Positions 37,616 to 47,430 are shown, numbered from the stretch's first letter. The stretch is 64,000 nucleotides of DNA from Alishewanella aestuarii B11 (GCF_000280055.1 NZ_ALAB01000001.1:1-64000), one strand, 5' to 3'. Numbers and translations are program-made. The notes: generated from the letters alone by a model not told the origin.

Positions 37616-38986
37616 TTAAGAGGACAAAGTACGAATTAAATTTTGGAAATCTTCTTTAATTTCATGAGTTTCTTCTTTCAAAGACTCAATCTTGCGGCAA
37701 GCATGTAATACCGTAGTATGGTCACGGCCACCAAAGGCATCGCCAATTTCCGGTAAGCTATGGTTAGTCAGCTCTTTCGCCAACGCCATCGCCATTTGCC
37801 GCGGCCGAGCAACCGAGCGGGAACGGCGCTTGGATAATAAATCCGCCACCCGGATTTTATAATACTCGGCTACCGTTTTCTGAATATTTTCAATGGTGAC
37901 CAGTTTGTCCTGCAATGCCAGCAAATCACGCAGCGCTTCGCGCACAAAATCAATGGTAATGGGCCGGCCGGTAAAGTTGGCATTGGCTATCACCCGGTTT
38001 AAGGCGCCTTCCAATTCCCTAACATTGGAACGAAGCCGTTTCGCGACAAAGAACGCCACTTCTTCCGGCAAGCGGATCTGGTTTTCCTGCGCTTTTCGCA
38101 TCAGGATCGCGACCCGGGTTTCCAGCTCTGGCGGCTCGATCGCAATCGTCAAACCCCAGCCAAAACGGGATTTCAGCCGATCTTCCACCCCGTCGATCTC
38201 TTTTGGATAACGATCGCTGGTCAGAATGATCTGCTGATTACCTTCTAGCAGGGCATTAAAGGTATGGAAGAATTCTTCCTGCGAGCGCTCTTTATTGGCA
38301 AAAAACTGGATATCGTCAATCAGTAAGGCATCAACCGAGCGATAGTAACGCTTAAATTCTTCGATAGCGTTATTCTGCAGCGCTTTCACCATATCCTGCA
38401 CAAAGCGCTCAGAATGCATATAGATCACCTTGGCATCAGGCTTTTTCGCCAGAATACCGTTACCTACCGCATGTAATAAGTGGGTCTTACCCAAACCAGT
38501 ACCGCCATAAATAAACAGCGGGTTATAGGCTGTACCGGGATTATCTGCCACCTGCGACGCAGCGGCCCGTGCCAGCTGGTTCGACTTACCTTCAACGAAG
38601 TTGGCAAAAGTATAGTTAGTGCGCACATTAGAGCGCACTATGCTTTTCGGGGCGGGTTCAGGCACCTCTGGCTCAGCAACCGGCGTTTCGGCTACTACTT
38701 TCTGTAGAGCCGGGCCAGGCGCGGTGACTTTATGCTGTTGATTGCTGCTGCCAACATCGAAGCGTAGCCGCGGTGCATTATCACCGCAATAATCGCGGAT
38801 CAGCTCCAGGATCCGGTTCAGGTACTTTTCCCGAACCCAATCCAGCACAAAACGGTTAGGTGCGTAAAGGGTCAGCGCATCAGCTGAACTGTCGGCCTGT
38901 AGTGGGCGGATCCACATACTAAAGTGCTGCGCGGGTAGCTCTGCCTGCAATGCCTGCAAACAATTTTGCCAAACGGACTGGTACAC
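37616..38986 (-). CDS. dnaA: Chromosomal replication initiator DnaA
   Basis: Initiates replication by binding DnaA boxes in oriC and opening the duplex. The 456-residue protein starts with GTG (38986) after AGGAGA. It has an N-terminal DnaB-interaction domain, a variable proline-rich linker (~85-125), an AAA+ domain with [11 protein letters not shown] and [10 protein letters not shown], and the C-terminal DNA-binding domain with [16 protein letters not shown]. It is transcribed away from oriC, which lies about 21 kb away because of an intervening island. Confidence 0.98.
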   Translation of the reverse strand: MYQSVWQNCLQALQAELPAQHFSMWIRPLQADSSADALTLYAPNRFVLDWVREKYLNRILELIRDYCGDNAPRLRFDVGSSNQQHKVTAPGPALQKVVAETPVAEPEVPEPAPKSIVRSNVRTNYTFANFVEGKSNQLARAAASQVADNPGTAYNPLFIYGGTGLGKTHLLHAVGNGILAKKPDAKVIYMHSERFVQDMVKALQNNAIEEFKRYYRSVDALLIDDIQFFANKERSQEEFFHTFNALLEGNQQIILTSDRYPKEIDGVEDRLKSRFGWGLTIAIEPPELETRVAILMRKAQENQIRLPEEVAFFVAKRLRSNVRELEGALNRVIANANFTGRPITIDFVREALRDLLALQDKLVTIENIQKTVAEYYKIRVADLLSKRRSRSVARPRQMAMALAKELTNHSLPEIGDAFGGRDHTTVLHACRKIESLKEETHEIKEDFQNLIRTLSS

Positions 38987-39048
38987 CGTCTCTCCTGAAG
39001 CCTGAATTATGATTAATGATATAGGCTGGTGTAAAACGCCAAAACCGC

Positions 39049-39078
39049 ATTATCGTACTATCTTATCCACAACTGCAA
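39049..39078 (-). promoter_or_regulatory. dnaA promoter with an internal DnaA box
   Basis: On the minus strand, TTGCAG (39078-39073) and GATAAT (39054-39049) are 18 bp apart. The consensus DnaA box TTATCCACA (plus strand 39063-39071) lies inside the spacer, so DnaA could repress its own gene. The whole 38987-39426 gap between the dnaA and rpmH starts holds no other gene. Confidence 0.65.
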
Positions 39079-39310
39079 TATTGACTTTTTAAAAAAAGCC
39101 GCGAGAAAAAGAAAACAAACTTAAACAACTGTATTTTATAAATTTATTAGCCTTATTCTATTTCAGAATAGATCGCATAGACAGCTGTGATTTCTGGTTA
39201 AAAACAAAAGTAACTCACAATTTGTTCTATTTAACGACAGCAGCCTGTGGAAAACTTTGGATCGCCAAGGATCTATCAGCCGAAGATCGGATATTTAACT
39301 GAGGATCGCA

Positions 39311-39339
39311 TTGACTTTCACCACCGAACTACTTAAAAT
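39311..39339 (+). promoter_or_regulatory. rpmH promoter
   Basis: TTGACT (39311-39316), a 17-bp spacer and TAAAAT (39334-39339) followed by GC-containing sequence form a strong sigma-70 promoter about 90 bp before rpmH. Several GATC sites lie just upstream (39261-39306). Confidence 0.7.
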
Positions 39340-39381
39340 TCGCGCTCATTTTTGTCAGCTGCGTTTTGGTGTATTTGCTAA

Positions 39382-39564
<183 letters not shown>

Positions 39565-39583
39565 GCTGGCGGTTAAACGCTGC

Positions 39584-39952
39584 GTGGTCAGCTACAAATT
39601 CGGCCGGGAGTTAAGACTGTTAACTCCCAGTCAGTTTGATAATGTCTTCCAGAACCCATTTCGGGTTGCTTCTCCCCTGTTTACCATCCTTGCTAAGCCA
39701 AATCAGTTAACGCAGCCGCGAATTGGCCTTACTATCGCTAAAAAACGTGTTAAATTAGCCGTACAGCGCAACCGTATCAAACGTTGTGTGCGGAATAGCT
39801 TTCGTTTGCATCAGCACCAGCTTCCTGCTGTTGATCTGGTACTCATGGTAAAGGGGGATATCAGTAACACCCCGAATGATGAATTACTAAAACAACTGGA
39901 ACGGCTATGGCAGAAGATCGCTCGCCAATACACCGCTTTGTCATCTGGTTAA
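39584..39952 (+). CDS. rnpA: Ribonuclease P protein component
   Basis: Protein subunit of RNase P, 122 residues, basic. [17 protein letters not shown] at the N-terminus and the RNR signature [15 protein letters not shown] near residue 65 are intact. The start codon is GTG at 39584; the ribosome-binding site is poor. The 3' end overlaps the yidD start by about 45 bp in another frame, as is common. Confidence 0.95.
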   Translation: MVSYKFGRELRLLTPSQFDNVFQNPFRVASPLFTILAKPNQLTQPRIGLTIAKKRVKLAVQRNRIKRCVRNSFRLHQHQLPAVDLVLMVKGDISNTPNDELLKQLERLWQKIARQYTALSSG

Positions 39953-40170
39953 TGCTGGGTTTAGTGCGTGGCTATCAGTTAGTGATCAGCCCGTTACTGG
40001 GGCCACGCTGTCGTTTTCACCCCACCTGTTCGCACTATGCGATCGAGGCGATTCAACGCTTTGGTGCCGTGAAAGGGGCTTGGTTAGCCGGTAAACGCAT
40101 ATTAAAATGCCATCCGCTTCACCCGGGCGGTGAAGATCCCGTTCCTGATAAGCATAATGAGAAAAGCTAA
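39907..40170 (+). CDS. yidD: Membrane protein insertion efficiency factor YidD
   Basis: The 87-residue protein has one amphipathic/hydrophobic N-terminal segment and the family core [21 protein letters not shown] and [13 protein letters not shown]. It assists YidC-dependent membrane insertion. It overlaps rnpA and ends 3 bp before yidC. Confidence 0.95.
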   Translation: MAEDRSPIHRFVIWLMLGLVRGYQLVISPLLGPRCRFHPTCSHYAIEAIQRFGAVKGAWLAGKRILKCHPLHPGGEDPVPDKHNEKS

Positions 40171-40173
40171 CAC

Positions 40174-41811
40174 ATGGATTCACAACGCAGTTTTCTAATA
40201 ATTGCCCTGGCAATCGTCAGTTTTTTCCTCTGGCAGGAATGGCAAAAAGATTATGGCCCTAAACCGGCTGTCCCGCAGGTACAACAGCAGCAACAAGCCG
40301 CCGCTGACAGCAGTTCTGCGTCGTTATTTGTTGATAGCAACGAAGGACCACGCCAGACCGTGCAACCGGAAGCCACTGCCCGTCGGGTGAAAGTGCGTAC
40401 CGACGTGCTGGAGCTGGAAATCGACACCCGTGGCGGCGATATTGTGGGCCTGACTTTACCACAATATGCCCTGACTAAAGGCAGCGCAGAACCTTACGTG
40501 TTAATGCGCCAGCTTGGTGGCTTTGAATATGTGGCCCAATCTGGTTTAACCGCCCGTGATGGTCCGGATCGTAGCGGTAGCCGCGCCCTGTACCGTACTG
40601 ATGCCACTGAGTTTACCTTAAGCGGTGATACCCTGGTGGTGCCTTTATATCTGGACCACAATGGCCTGCAAATTGAAAAACGCTTTATTTTTACCGCTGG
40701 CCGTTATGATGTCCGGGTAGAATATTTGCTGGTCAACAACAGCAATGAAGTGAAAACGGTACAACCTTACCAACACCTGCTGCAAAACATCGATAACGGT
40801 GAAAGCAGCAGCATGTTTATGCCGATATACCGCGGCGCCGCCTATGGCAGCAGCAGCGAGCGCTACAAAAAGTATGATTTCAGCGATATGCAAAAGACCA
40901 ACCTGGCAATTAGCACCCAGGGTGGTTGGGTTGCCATGCTGGAACACTATTTCGTTTCTGCCTGGATCCCCGATGCCAATAGCAATAACCAGCTATACAG
41001 CCTGGTGCATGGTGGCAACAAGGGTGTGATTGGTGCCCGCGGTGAAGCCGTGGATATCGATCCGGGTCAAACTCTGACCCTTAGCGCCGTATTCTATGCC
41101 GGCCCGAAAGATCAGGATAATCTGGCACAGCTGGCGAATGGTCTGGATCTGACCGTCGACTACGGTTTCCTGTGGTTTATTTCACAACCACTGTTCTGGT
41201 TACTGACCTTTATTCAGGGCTTTGTTGGCAACTGGGGTGTCGCCATTATCATCATCACCCTGATTGTGAAGGGCCTGATGTATCCGCTGACCAAGATCCA
41301 ATACGAGTCCATGGCCAAGATGCGCAACCTGAAGCCGAAGATTGAAGAGCTGCAGGCGCGCTACAAAGATGATCGCCAGAAGATGGGCCCGGCGATGATG
41401 GAACTGTATCGCAAAGAAAAAGTAAACCCGATGGGCGGTTGCTTACCGATGCTGATCCAGATGCCAATTTTCCTGGCGTTATACTGGGTATTTGTCGAGA
41501 GTGTCGAGTTACGTCACGCCCCCTTTATGCTGTGGATCACTGACCTGTCGGCAAAAGACCCACTGTATGTGTTGCCGGTACTCTTTGGTATCAGTATGTT
41601 CCTGATGCAAAAGCTGACGCCGATGCAGGTAACAGACCCGCTGCAACAGAAGCTGATGATGTGGATGCCGGTAGCGTTCTCAATCTTCTTCTTCTGGTTC
41701 CCAAGTGGTCTGGTACTGTACTGGTTAGTCAGTAACCTGATTTCGCTGGCTCAGATGCTGTATATCTATAAAGGTATGGAAAAGAAAGGCATACATACCC
41801 GTAAAGCCTAA
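40174..41811 (+). CDS. yidC: Membrane protein insertase YidC
   Basis: Inserts and folds inner-membrane proteins, alone or with SecYEG. The 545 residues match E. coli YidC (548). There is an N-terminal anchor (FLIIALAIVSFFLWQEW), a large periplasmic beta domain (to ~340) and five C-terminal helices including the conserved arginine-containing PLTKIQYESMAKMRNLKPK region and GGCLPMLIQMPIFLALYW. Confidence 0.97.
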   Translation: MDSQRSFLIIALAIVSFFLWQEWQKDYGPKPAVPQVQQQQQAAADSSSASLFVDSNEGPRQTVQPEATARRVKVRTDVLELEIDTRGGDIVGLTLPQYALTKGSAEPYVLMRQLGGFEYVAQSGLTARDGPDRSGSRALYRTDATEFTLSGDTLVVPLYLDHNGLQIEKRFIFTAGRYDVRVEYLLVNNSNEVKTVQPYQHLLQNIDNGESSSMFMPIYRGAAYGSSSERYKKYDFSDMQKTNLAISTQGGWVAMLEHYFVSAWIPDANSNNQLYSLVHGGNKGVIGARGEAVDIDPGQTLTLSAVFYAGPKDQDNLAQLANGLDLTVDYGFLWFISQPLFWLLTFIQGFVGNWGVAIIIITLIVKGLMYPLTKIQYESMAKMRNLKPKIEELQARYKDDRQKMGPAMMELYRKEKVNPMGGCLPMLIQMPIFLALYWVFVESVELRHAPFMLWITDLSAKDPLYVLPVLFGISMFLMQKLTPMQVTDPLQQKLMMWMPVAFSIFFFWFPSGLVLYWLVSNLISLAQMLYIYKGMEKKGIHTRKA

Positions 41812-41845
41812 TACGCTATTTACTGTCAATAAATAGCCACCACTA

Positions 41846-41875
41846 AGCCTGTTTGCCTCGCGCAGCAGGCTTTTT
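41846..41875 (+). terminator. Terminator between yidC and mnmE
   Basis: AGCCTG (41846-41851) pairs with CAGGCT (41866-41871) and is followed by TTTTT. mnmE therefore likely has some transcription of its own. Confidence 0.7.
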
Positions 41876-41906
41876 GCTTAACAGCTTTTATTACATTGAG
41901 GTTAGT

Positions 41907-43271
41907 ATGTTTAATACCGATACCATCGCCGCTTTAGCTACTGCCCCCGGTCGCGCCGGTGTTGGAATTATTCGTATCTCAGGCCCTGCCACCAAGGCTG
42001 TGGCAAACGCCATACTACACAAGCTACCAAAATCGCGCTATGCCGAATACCTGCCCTTTTATGCCGCTAACAAGCAAATTTTGGATCAAGGTATCGCCCT
42101 GTACTTTCCTGGCCCAAACTCTTTTACCGGCGAAGATGTTCTTGAACTACAAGGCCACGGTGGGCCAGTACTCTTGGATATGCTGCTAAAGCAAGTATTA
42201 GCCCAACCGAATGTGCGTATTGCCCGTCCCGGTGAATTTTCAGAACGCGCATTTTTAAACGATAAACTCGACCTAGCACAAGCCGAAGCCATAGCCGATC
42301 TGATTGACGCCAGCAGCGAGCAGGCCGCACGCAGCGCCATGCAATCGTTACAGGGTGAGTTTTCCAAGCGCATTCATCAGCTGGTCGAGAAAGTGATTCA
42401 CCTGCGGATGTATGTCGAAGCCGCCATTGACTTCCCGGATGAAGAAATCGATTTCTTGTCTGATGGCAAGGTTGCCGCCGATCTGGCCGAGATTATCGAC
42501 GATTTGGCACAGGTCAGAAAACAAGCCACCCAGGGCAGTATTCTGCGCGAAGGAATGAAGGTGGTCATCGCCGGGCGACCGAATGCCGGTAAATCCAGCT
42601 TACTGAATGCCCTCGCCGGCCGCGAAGCTGCCATTGTTACTGAGATTGCCGGTACCACCCGCGATGTACTGCGCGAACATATTCATATCGACGGTATGCC
42701 ACTGCATATTATCGATACCGCCGGCTTGCGTGATACCGAGGATCAGGTAGAGCAAATCGGCATTGCCCGCGCCTGGCAGGAAATTGCCAAGGCAGATCGG
42801 GTACTGTTTATGGTCGACAGCACCACCACTGCTGATACCGATCCCCATGCTATCTGGCCGGAGTTTATCGATCGCCTGCCGCCAGGCTTAGGCATTACCG
42901 TGATCCGCAATAAGGCCGATCTGACCGGCGAAAGTCTGCAACCGGACGAACTGGCCGCCGTACCTGTCTATCCGCTATCCGCGAAAACCGGTGCCGGTAT
43001 TGATGCGCTGCGTGAACATCTGAAACGTTGTATTGGCTTTGATGCCAGTACCGAAGGCAGCTTTCTGGCCCGCCGTCGCCATTTAGATGCGCTGGACCGC
43101 GCCGCTGAGCATCTGGCAATAGGCCAGGAGCAACTGCATAGCTTTATCGCCGGCGAAATTCTGGCCGAAGAGCTGCGGCTAAGCCAACAGCACCTGAATG
43201 AAATTACCGGCGAATTTAGTTCAGATGATTTACTGGGTAGAATTTTTTCCAGTTTTTGTATCGGAAAATAG
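41907..43271 (+). CDS. mnmE: tRNA modification GTPase MnmE (3' end is the island attachment site)
   Basis: With MnmG it installs the 5-carboxymethylaminomethyl group on wobble uridine. Start at 41907 ([24 protein letters not shown] upstream) gives 454 residues, exactly the family length. The N-terminal THF-binding domain is followed by a helical domain and an embedded G domain ([29 protein letters not shown]), ending in the invariant FCIGK. The last codons are one copy of a repeat whose partner lies at 55589-55607, so an element has inserted here without damaging the protein. Confidence 0.97.
   Translation: MFNTDTIAALATAPGRAGVGIIRISGPATKAVANAILHKLPKSRYAEYLPFYAANKQILDQGIALYFPGPNSFTGEDVLELQGHGGPVLLDMLLKQVLAQPNVRIARPGEFSERAFLNDKLDLAQAEAIADLIDASSEQAARSAMQSLQGEFSKRIHQLVEKVIHLRMYVEAAIDFPDEEIDFLSDGKVAADLAEIIDDLAQVRKQATQGSILREGMKVVIAGRPNAGKSSLLNALAGREAAIVTEIAGTTRDVLREHIHIDGMPLHIIDTAGLRDTEDQVEQIGIARAWQEIAKADRVLFMVDSTTTADTDPHAIWPEFIDRLPPGLGITVIRNKADLTGESLQPDELAAVPVYPLSAKTGAGIDALREHLKRCIGFDASTEGSFLARRRHLDALDRAAEHLAIGQEQLHSFIAGEILAEELRLSQQHLNEITGEFSSDDLLGRIFSSFCIGK
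43253..43271 (+). repeat. Left attachment site (attL) in the mnmE 3' end
   Basis: TTTTTGTATCGGAAAATAG encodes the final FCIGK-stop of mnmE. It matches the right copy at 55589-55607 at 16 of 19 positions. Insertion at the end of mnmE (trmE/thdF) is known for the SGI1 family of islands. Confidence 0.78.
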
Positions 43272-43378
43272 TGAGGTAAAACAAAGGAAAGAATCATCCA
43301 ACAAAAGGAAATATTTCTAATATATTCATATATTTAAACTTAAAAATCTCTTTCCTTACTTTCCTATAGTTGCTAAAA

Positions 43379-43431
43379 GTGGGCCTTAGATGGCCCACCA
43401 CTTGTGTTTGTGTGGGCCACCAGTGGCCCAC
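43379..43431. repeat. Paired GTGGGCC inverted repeats upstream of the integrase
   Basis: GTGGGCC-ttagat-GGCCCAC (43379-43398) and GTGGGCCAC-CA-GTGGCCCAC (43412-43431) are two related palindromes between attL and the integrase start. They could be operators or integrase/excisionase arm sites. GGAAAG/CTTTCC motifs also recur at 43285-43365 and after the integrase (44599-44670). Confidence 0.6.
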
Positions 43432-43447
43432 TACACAGGAGTAACAT

Positions 43448-44587
43448 ATGAAGTTATCAATTGAGAAAAAACCAGCAGATCGTGCCGGTCGTCAACAACT
43501 GCTATTAACCCGTAACTATGGTTCCTATACCGACGAATCAGGTAAGCGCATTAAAAAGCGCAAGCGCCAATCCTTAGACCTGTTCATCTATGCCACACCC
43601 AAAGATAAGGCTCAGCGAGATTACAATAAAAAGACTTTGGAACTCGCAGAGCGTATTCAGGCTCAGGCAATTGTTGACCTAGCTAATAACAAGTATCACT
43701 TTGAAGACGAAGCCAAACAACAACAAAGCTTCATCGACTATATGCAGCAAATTATCGAGGAAAAAAGGAAAACTGATGGCAAATCCAACGTATCCATTTG
43801 GGAGTCAGTTCTGATTCATTTACAGCGCTTTTCCGATGGCCACCAATTGTCCTTTGCCAACTTTGATACAACATTGCTACAAGACTTCCGAATTTACCTG
43901 ACAACAACAGCTGTTACTAAATCTGGTAAAAAACTATCTTCCAATACAGCATCTACGTACTTTAACAAAGTAAGAGCGGCGCTAAACCAAGCATTTCACG
44001 AGGGGATCATTCGCCGAAACCCTGTTAATGAAGTTAAAACTATTAAGCCAGAGCAAAATAAACGGCAGTACTTACTTGAGGATGAACTGAGAGCCGCTTA
44101 TCAGGCTGATTGCCGCTACGACGTACTAAAACGCGCTTTTCTCTTTGGGTGTACTACAGGCCTTCGCTGGAGCGATATCCACAAACTAAAATGGCAGGAT
44201 GTCTTTATAAGTGATGGCGTGAACAGGATCACATTCAACCACAAGAAAAACAGAAAACTTCAATATTTGGATCTGCCGAAAGACGCCATTAAACTCATGG
44301 GTGAACCGGAAGCACCTGAGACAAGGGTATTCAAGGGGCTTAAATACTCAACGTATACAAACGTCGCAATTCTGCAGTGGATGCTTCGTGCAGGAATCAC
44401 CAAGCATATTACTTTTCACTGTGCCCGCCATACCTTTGCAGTAAGACTACTAACTAACGGCGCTGATATCTATACCGTATCAAAACTCCTCGGCCATTCC
44501 GAGCTTAAAACGACTCAGATATATGCCGACATTATTGAAAGCAAACGCAAAGAGGCAATGGAATCGTTACCGAGCCTGTGGCTTTAA
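43448..44587 (+). CDS. Site-specific tyrosine integrase of the island
   Basis: The 379-residue recombinase has an N-terminal arm-binding region (~1-90, very lysine-rich), a SAM-like core-binding domain (~95-200) and a catalytic domain. The catalytic residues are visible: TGLRWSDI (Arg), a lysine in NHKKNRKL, HCARHTFAVRLL (His-x-x-Arg), LGHSELKTTQIYADI (His and nucleophilic Tyr). AGGAG is well placed before the ATG. Its location next to attL, reading inward, makes it the likely enzyme for integration at mnmE. The N-terminal style resembles integrases common in Bacteroidetes as well as proteobacterial islands. Confidence 0.93.
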   Translation: MKLSIEKKPADRAGRQQLLLTRNYGSYTDESGKRIKKRKRQSLDLFIYATPKDKAQRDYNKKTLELAERIQAQAIVDLANNKYHFEDEAKQQQSFIDYMQQIIEEKRKTDGKSNVSIWESVLIHLQRFSDGHQLSFANFDTTLLQDFRIYLTTTAVTKSGKKLSSNTASTYFNKVRAALNQAFHEGIIRRNPVNEVKTIKPEQNKRQYLLEDELRAAYQADCRYDVLKRAFLFGCTTGLRWSDIHKLKWQDVFISDGVNRITFNHKKNRKLQYLDLPKDAIKLMGEPEAPETRVFKGLKYSTYTNVAILQWMLRAGITKHITFHCARHTFAVRLLTNGADIYTVSKLLGHSELKTTQIYADIIESKRKEAMESLPSLWL

Positions 44588-44679
44588 CAATTAAATTGGG
44601 AAAATAGGGAAACAGGGAAAGATTTTAAGTATCAGTTGTTTAAGATATTTATATCTGTCTCCCCTTCCCATTGTTTGGT

Positions 44680-44901
44680 TTAAGCTACCACACAAAAATT
44701 TGATTTCAGCGTTGAAGTAACCAGACACAGCTTGTTGTTGCGGGTTATCCAGAACTGATGCTTTTCACCTGATTTAACTAAGTAACACCGGTCTGTGGTT
44801 AGTACCTGAGTTAACAGTACCTGACTAACAGGTTCTTCACTCCTGACTATTTGGTCAAAACTTGTCTTTTTAGCTCTTTTAATAAACTCAGATTTTGTCA
44901 T
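44680..44901 (-). CDS. Small protein of unknown function
   Basis: This 73-residue protein is basic at the N-terminus (MTKSEFIKRAKKTSFDQIV) and hydrophobic/cysteine-containing at the end. AAGGGG lies at a good distance before the ATG, which supports real translation. It converges on the integrase and neighbours a strongly folded non-coding segment. No family is recognised. Confidence 0.5.
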   Translation of the reverse strand: MTKSEFIKRAKKTSFDQIVRSEEPVSQVLLTQVLTTDRCYLVKSGEKHQFWITRNNKLCLVTSTLKSNFCVVA

Positions 44902-44934
44902 GTTAGCCCCTTATGGATATGTGGTTGGTGAGCC

Positions 44935-45080
44935 TTTAGGCGCTTGCCGCCTACAGGCCCGCCATACCACATGGCCAACATGCACTACGCAGAGAAAAGC
45001 CAGTCAAGCTATAAATCGCCCGCAGGGTTGCGCAGCAAGGGGGCCCCACCACGTGGGGTTCCGATTTATGGCTTTACTGG
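44935..45080. repeat. Highly structured non-coding element (attC-like or REP/MITE-like)
   Basis: Three nested or adjacent hairpins fill this stretch: TAGGCG-CTTGC-CGCCTA (about 44937-44953), GCCAT-ACCAC-ATGGC, and a long stem from 45000-45018 paired with 45062-45080 (CCAGTCAAGCTATAAATCG with CGATTTATGGCTTTACTGG, one mismatch and one G-U). The enclosed loop has its own hairpin CCCCAC-CAC-GTGGGG. Imperfect stems with an extruded loop recall integron attC sites, but the R-box consensus was not identified. The 44902-45158 interval holds no convincing gene. Confidence 0.55.
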
Positions 45081-45158
45081 ATTTGAACGAAGTGGTTTGG
45101 GGATTATTGACTTACATACTAAAGCTAATGAGTAGCATTTTGACGAAGCAGGGTTGTT

Positions 45159-46088
45159 TTAACGTCTAACTTCAAGCTTTAGACTAGGATCAGTCTCTAC
45201 TTCATCGACAATCTGGTTATAACGATCCACCAAGTCGTTTACCGCGACCCTTCGTCCTTCAGAGGCAAACTTTCCTATTTCGTAAAGATTCAATGCTACA
45301 AATTGCTCAACTTCAAACACATCAATACGCTCCCCTAAACCAGCATTCTCAGCTAGAACCTCAGCCGCTGACAATCCCCGTTGATTAGTCACTATGATTG
45401 GTCTATAACCATCATCTAGATTGTCTTTACAGCGCCTAATAACAGCTTCACCAGGAGCAGTTGTTACATGTATAGCAACATCGCCAATTAAAAAATCACC
45501 AACTCTACCCGACTGAGCATCTGAAGTTGAAAAACTATTATGCTCAAACATACCAGCTCCAAGTGCACAATCTAATTTTGCGCCAACAAAATGCTGAAGT
45601 ACGGCACCAGCATATTGCATCCCGGGGCTATTCTTCTGGCGTTCTTCAGCTTGTGCTATCACATCTCGTACTAAAGTCCGAAGGCTTCTAGAGGAATCAA
45701 GTCTGATTTTAAAAGGCTTTCCCGCGAAAAACTCATGAACTCGCTCAACCCAAAATAGTTCAATAGATTGTAGTTCCTCATTCGTCAAGCCATTGAGTGA
45801 GTTAAGAAAATCAATATAATCTCTCATATTACCAATGCTACCACGGCTGGTCCGCCCACCCTCTGCAGCTAATACACGCTCGATTCCATGCCTTTTCAAA
45901 ATACTTTGGACAGCAGACTTTCCGAGCCCTAAAACTTGGCCGCCTTTTTCTGTAAGCAATGAGTCTGGATTGAGAGGTATCCCCAGCTTCTTTGCATGCT
46001 GTGTGACAACCAACGCCACGCTGAGAGGGCCTTTTTGCCTAAACTTTTTTTTCTTACAGAAATCAAATAGTTTTTCTTTTAAATCCAT
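45159..46088 (-). CDS. Putative type II restriction endonuclease (DUF4928-like)
   Basis: A protein of 309 residues encoded 4 bp after the methyltransferase stop. The N-terminal third has a helix-turn-helix-like basic region (GKSAVQSILKRHGIERVLAAEGGRTSRG); the C-terminal half contains GDFLIGDVAIHVTTAPGEAVIRRCKDNL, whose D-x(n)-(A)-x-H/V pattern and spacing recall PD-(D/E)xK-type nucleases. DUF4928 proteins are regularly paired with C5 methyltransferases and are thought to be the cognate restriction enzymes. Catalytic residues cannot be assigned with confidence by eye, nor the recognition sequence. Confidence 0.7.
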   Translation of the reverse strand: MDLKEKLFDFCKKKKFRQKGPLSVALVVTQHAKKLGIPLNPDSLLTEKGGQVLGLGKSAVQSILKRHGIERVLAAEGGRTSRGSIGNMRDYIDFLNSLNGLTNEELQSIELFWVERVHEFFAGKPFKIRLDSSRSLRTLVRDVIAQAEERQKNSPGMQYAGAVLQHFVGAKLDCALGAGMFEHNSFSTSDAQSGRVGDFLIGDVAIHVTTAPGEAVIRRCKDNLDDGYRPIIVTNQRGLSAAEVLAENAGLGERIDVFEVEQFVALNLYEIGKFASEGRRVAVNDLVDRYNQIVDEVETDPSLKLEVRR

Positions 46089-46092
46089 AACT

Positions 46093-47238
46093 TTATGCTG
46101 CTCTGTCTGTCGTACTCAAACGAGATGGAACTAATTTTTCAACGATATGCTCAGCTAAAAACCTTACTACTGGAACCGCTACTCCATCACCAGCAAGATG
46201 ATATGCGTCATTATATTTTTCAGGAAGACAATAATCATCACTGAGCCCCATTAATCTTGCAGCTTCTCTTGGTGAAAGCAATCTAGTTCTTATGTTTTCG
46301 CCTTCAACTACCATAATTAGTTGCCGGCTTGATCCACCACTTGGCGTTCTCAGGCAACCAGCTATTTCATCAAACCGAACTTCTGCCCGTTGAACCCTAC
46401 CACCGTATCCATCAGGTCTAGTACGTTTGTATATTGTTCCTACTTTAAGTACTCCCAAATCCTGAACTCTTCGTACTTTTTCACGATGCAAATTATTCAT
46501 CATCCCGAGAATTTTTTCTGTTTCTATTCGGGAGTGCCAGCTAACGTTATTTGGATTTTCTTCGATCAAGTCTGAGAAGTTGATTTCTCTCAATGGTGGA
46601 TTTGGTAAATTCCACCAAATCCATTGAGATTTAATAGGTGAAGGAACTTTTTCATATGCCTTTATCAAGGCTGGAGAATGCCAAGCTGGGTTGGGGTTTT
46701 GCATGGTTAGGTCAGGAGCAATGTTAACTTTTTGTTCTACCCCTATAATGAAGAGCCTAGGCCTAGACTGCGGTACAAAATGAACAGCATCAATAACTAA
46801 AGCACCAAATTTGTAGCCTGCGCTGCTCAGAGCGCTACATATTTCAGAAAAATCTTTTCCATCATGAGAGGTTAGTGCTCCACAAACATTTTCTAATACA
46901 ACTACTTTCGGTGCTCTTCCTTCATCTTTTAGAGACAGCATAAGATTCCAAAATGGCCAGAAAGTGCCTGAGCGCTCCCCCTTTAATCCAGCTCCGGCAC
47001 CAGCTAATGAAAGGTCCTGACAAGGAAACGAAGCCCAAGCAACGTCCGCATTTGACGGTAAGTCTTCAGTAGTCAATTTTGCCACATCACTACAAACCAT
47101 ATCGGCACTTCCCCAGTTTGATACATAACTACTAGCTTTTTTGGGGTCAAAATCATTGGCAAAAAGGCAGTCCCATTTATCACCAAATCCGGCCCTAGCC
47201 ATTCCTCCTCCGGCAAAAAACTCATAGAAAGTGCGCAT
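46093..47238 (-). CDS. DNA (cytosine-5) methyltransferase
   Basis: The 381-residue enzyme has the C5-MTase motifs in order: FFAGGGMARAGFG (I), SFPCQDLSLAG with catalytic Cys (IV), VLENVCGAL (VI), QSRPRLFIIG (VIII), then a target-recognition region (~220-310) and the C-terminal GDGVAVPVVRFLAEHI (X). It protects host DNA against the adjacent nuclease. ATG overlaps the stop of the small regulator gene as TAATG, so the operon regulator-methylase-nuclease is translationally coupled. Confidence 0.93.
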   Translation of the reverse strand: MRTFYEFFAGGGMARAGFGDKWDCLFANDFDPKKASSYVSNWGSADMVCSDVAKLTTEDLPSNADVAWASFPCQDLSLAGAGAGLKGERSGTFWPFWNLMLSLKDEGRAPKVVVLENVCGALTSHDGKDFSEICSALSSAGYKFGALVIDAVHFVPQSRPRLFIIGVEQKVNIAPDLTMQNPNPAWHSPALIKAYEKVPSPIKSQWIWWNLPNPPLREINFSDLIEENPNNVSWHSRIETEKILGMMNNLHREKVRRVQDLGVLKVGTIYKRTRPDGYGGRVQRAEVRFDEIAGCLRTPSGGSSRQLIMVVEGENIRTRLLSPREAARLMGLSDDYCLPEKYNDAYHLAGDGVAVPVVRFLAEHIVEKLVPSRLSTTDRAA

Positions 47239-47417
47239 TATTCTTCACTCCTAATTTGACTATTCTTTTCACGCTCCAACTTCTCAATTACTGCTTCTGC
47301 AATCCAAGTGTTCCTAGATATCTTCCCTGGCCTGACAGCTCTCAATCGATCAATCGCCTCAAAAAGTTCCTTAGCTAATCGCAAACTAATTCGACCTTCT
47401 TCACACAGTTTATTCAT
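47238..47417 (-). CDS. RHH/CopG-like small regulator of the RM operon
   Basis: A 59-residue protein starting MNKLCEEGRISLRLAKEL. The short beta-like start followed by two helices with ISRNTWIAEAVIEKLE is typical of ribbon-helix-helix DNA-binding proteins. The start at 47417 is preferred; the longer frame to 47492 would cover the promoter and operator palindrome. Located ahead of the methylase, it could act as the controller of the RM operon, in the role usually filled by HTH C-proteins. Function is inferred. Confidence 0.65.
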   Translation of the reverse strand: MNKLCEEGRISLRLAKELFEAIDRLRAVRPGKISRNTWIAEAVIEKLEREKNSQIRSEE

Positions 47418-47430
47418 ACAACACCCAATA

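Noticed and set aside
44900-45169. Overlapping plus-strand frames over the hairpin element
   Set aside because: They coincide with strong inverted repeats in several frames, and the peptides (rich in Arg, Pro, Gly) look like translated structure.
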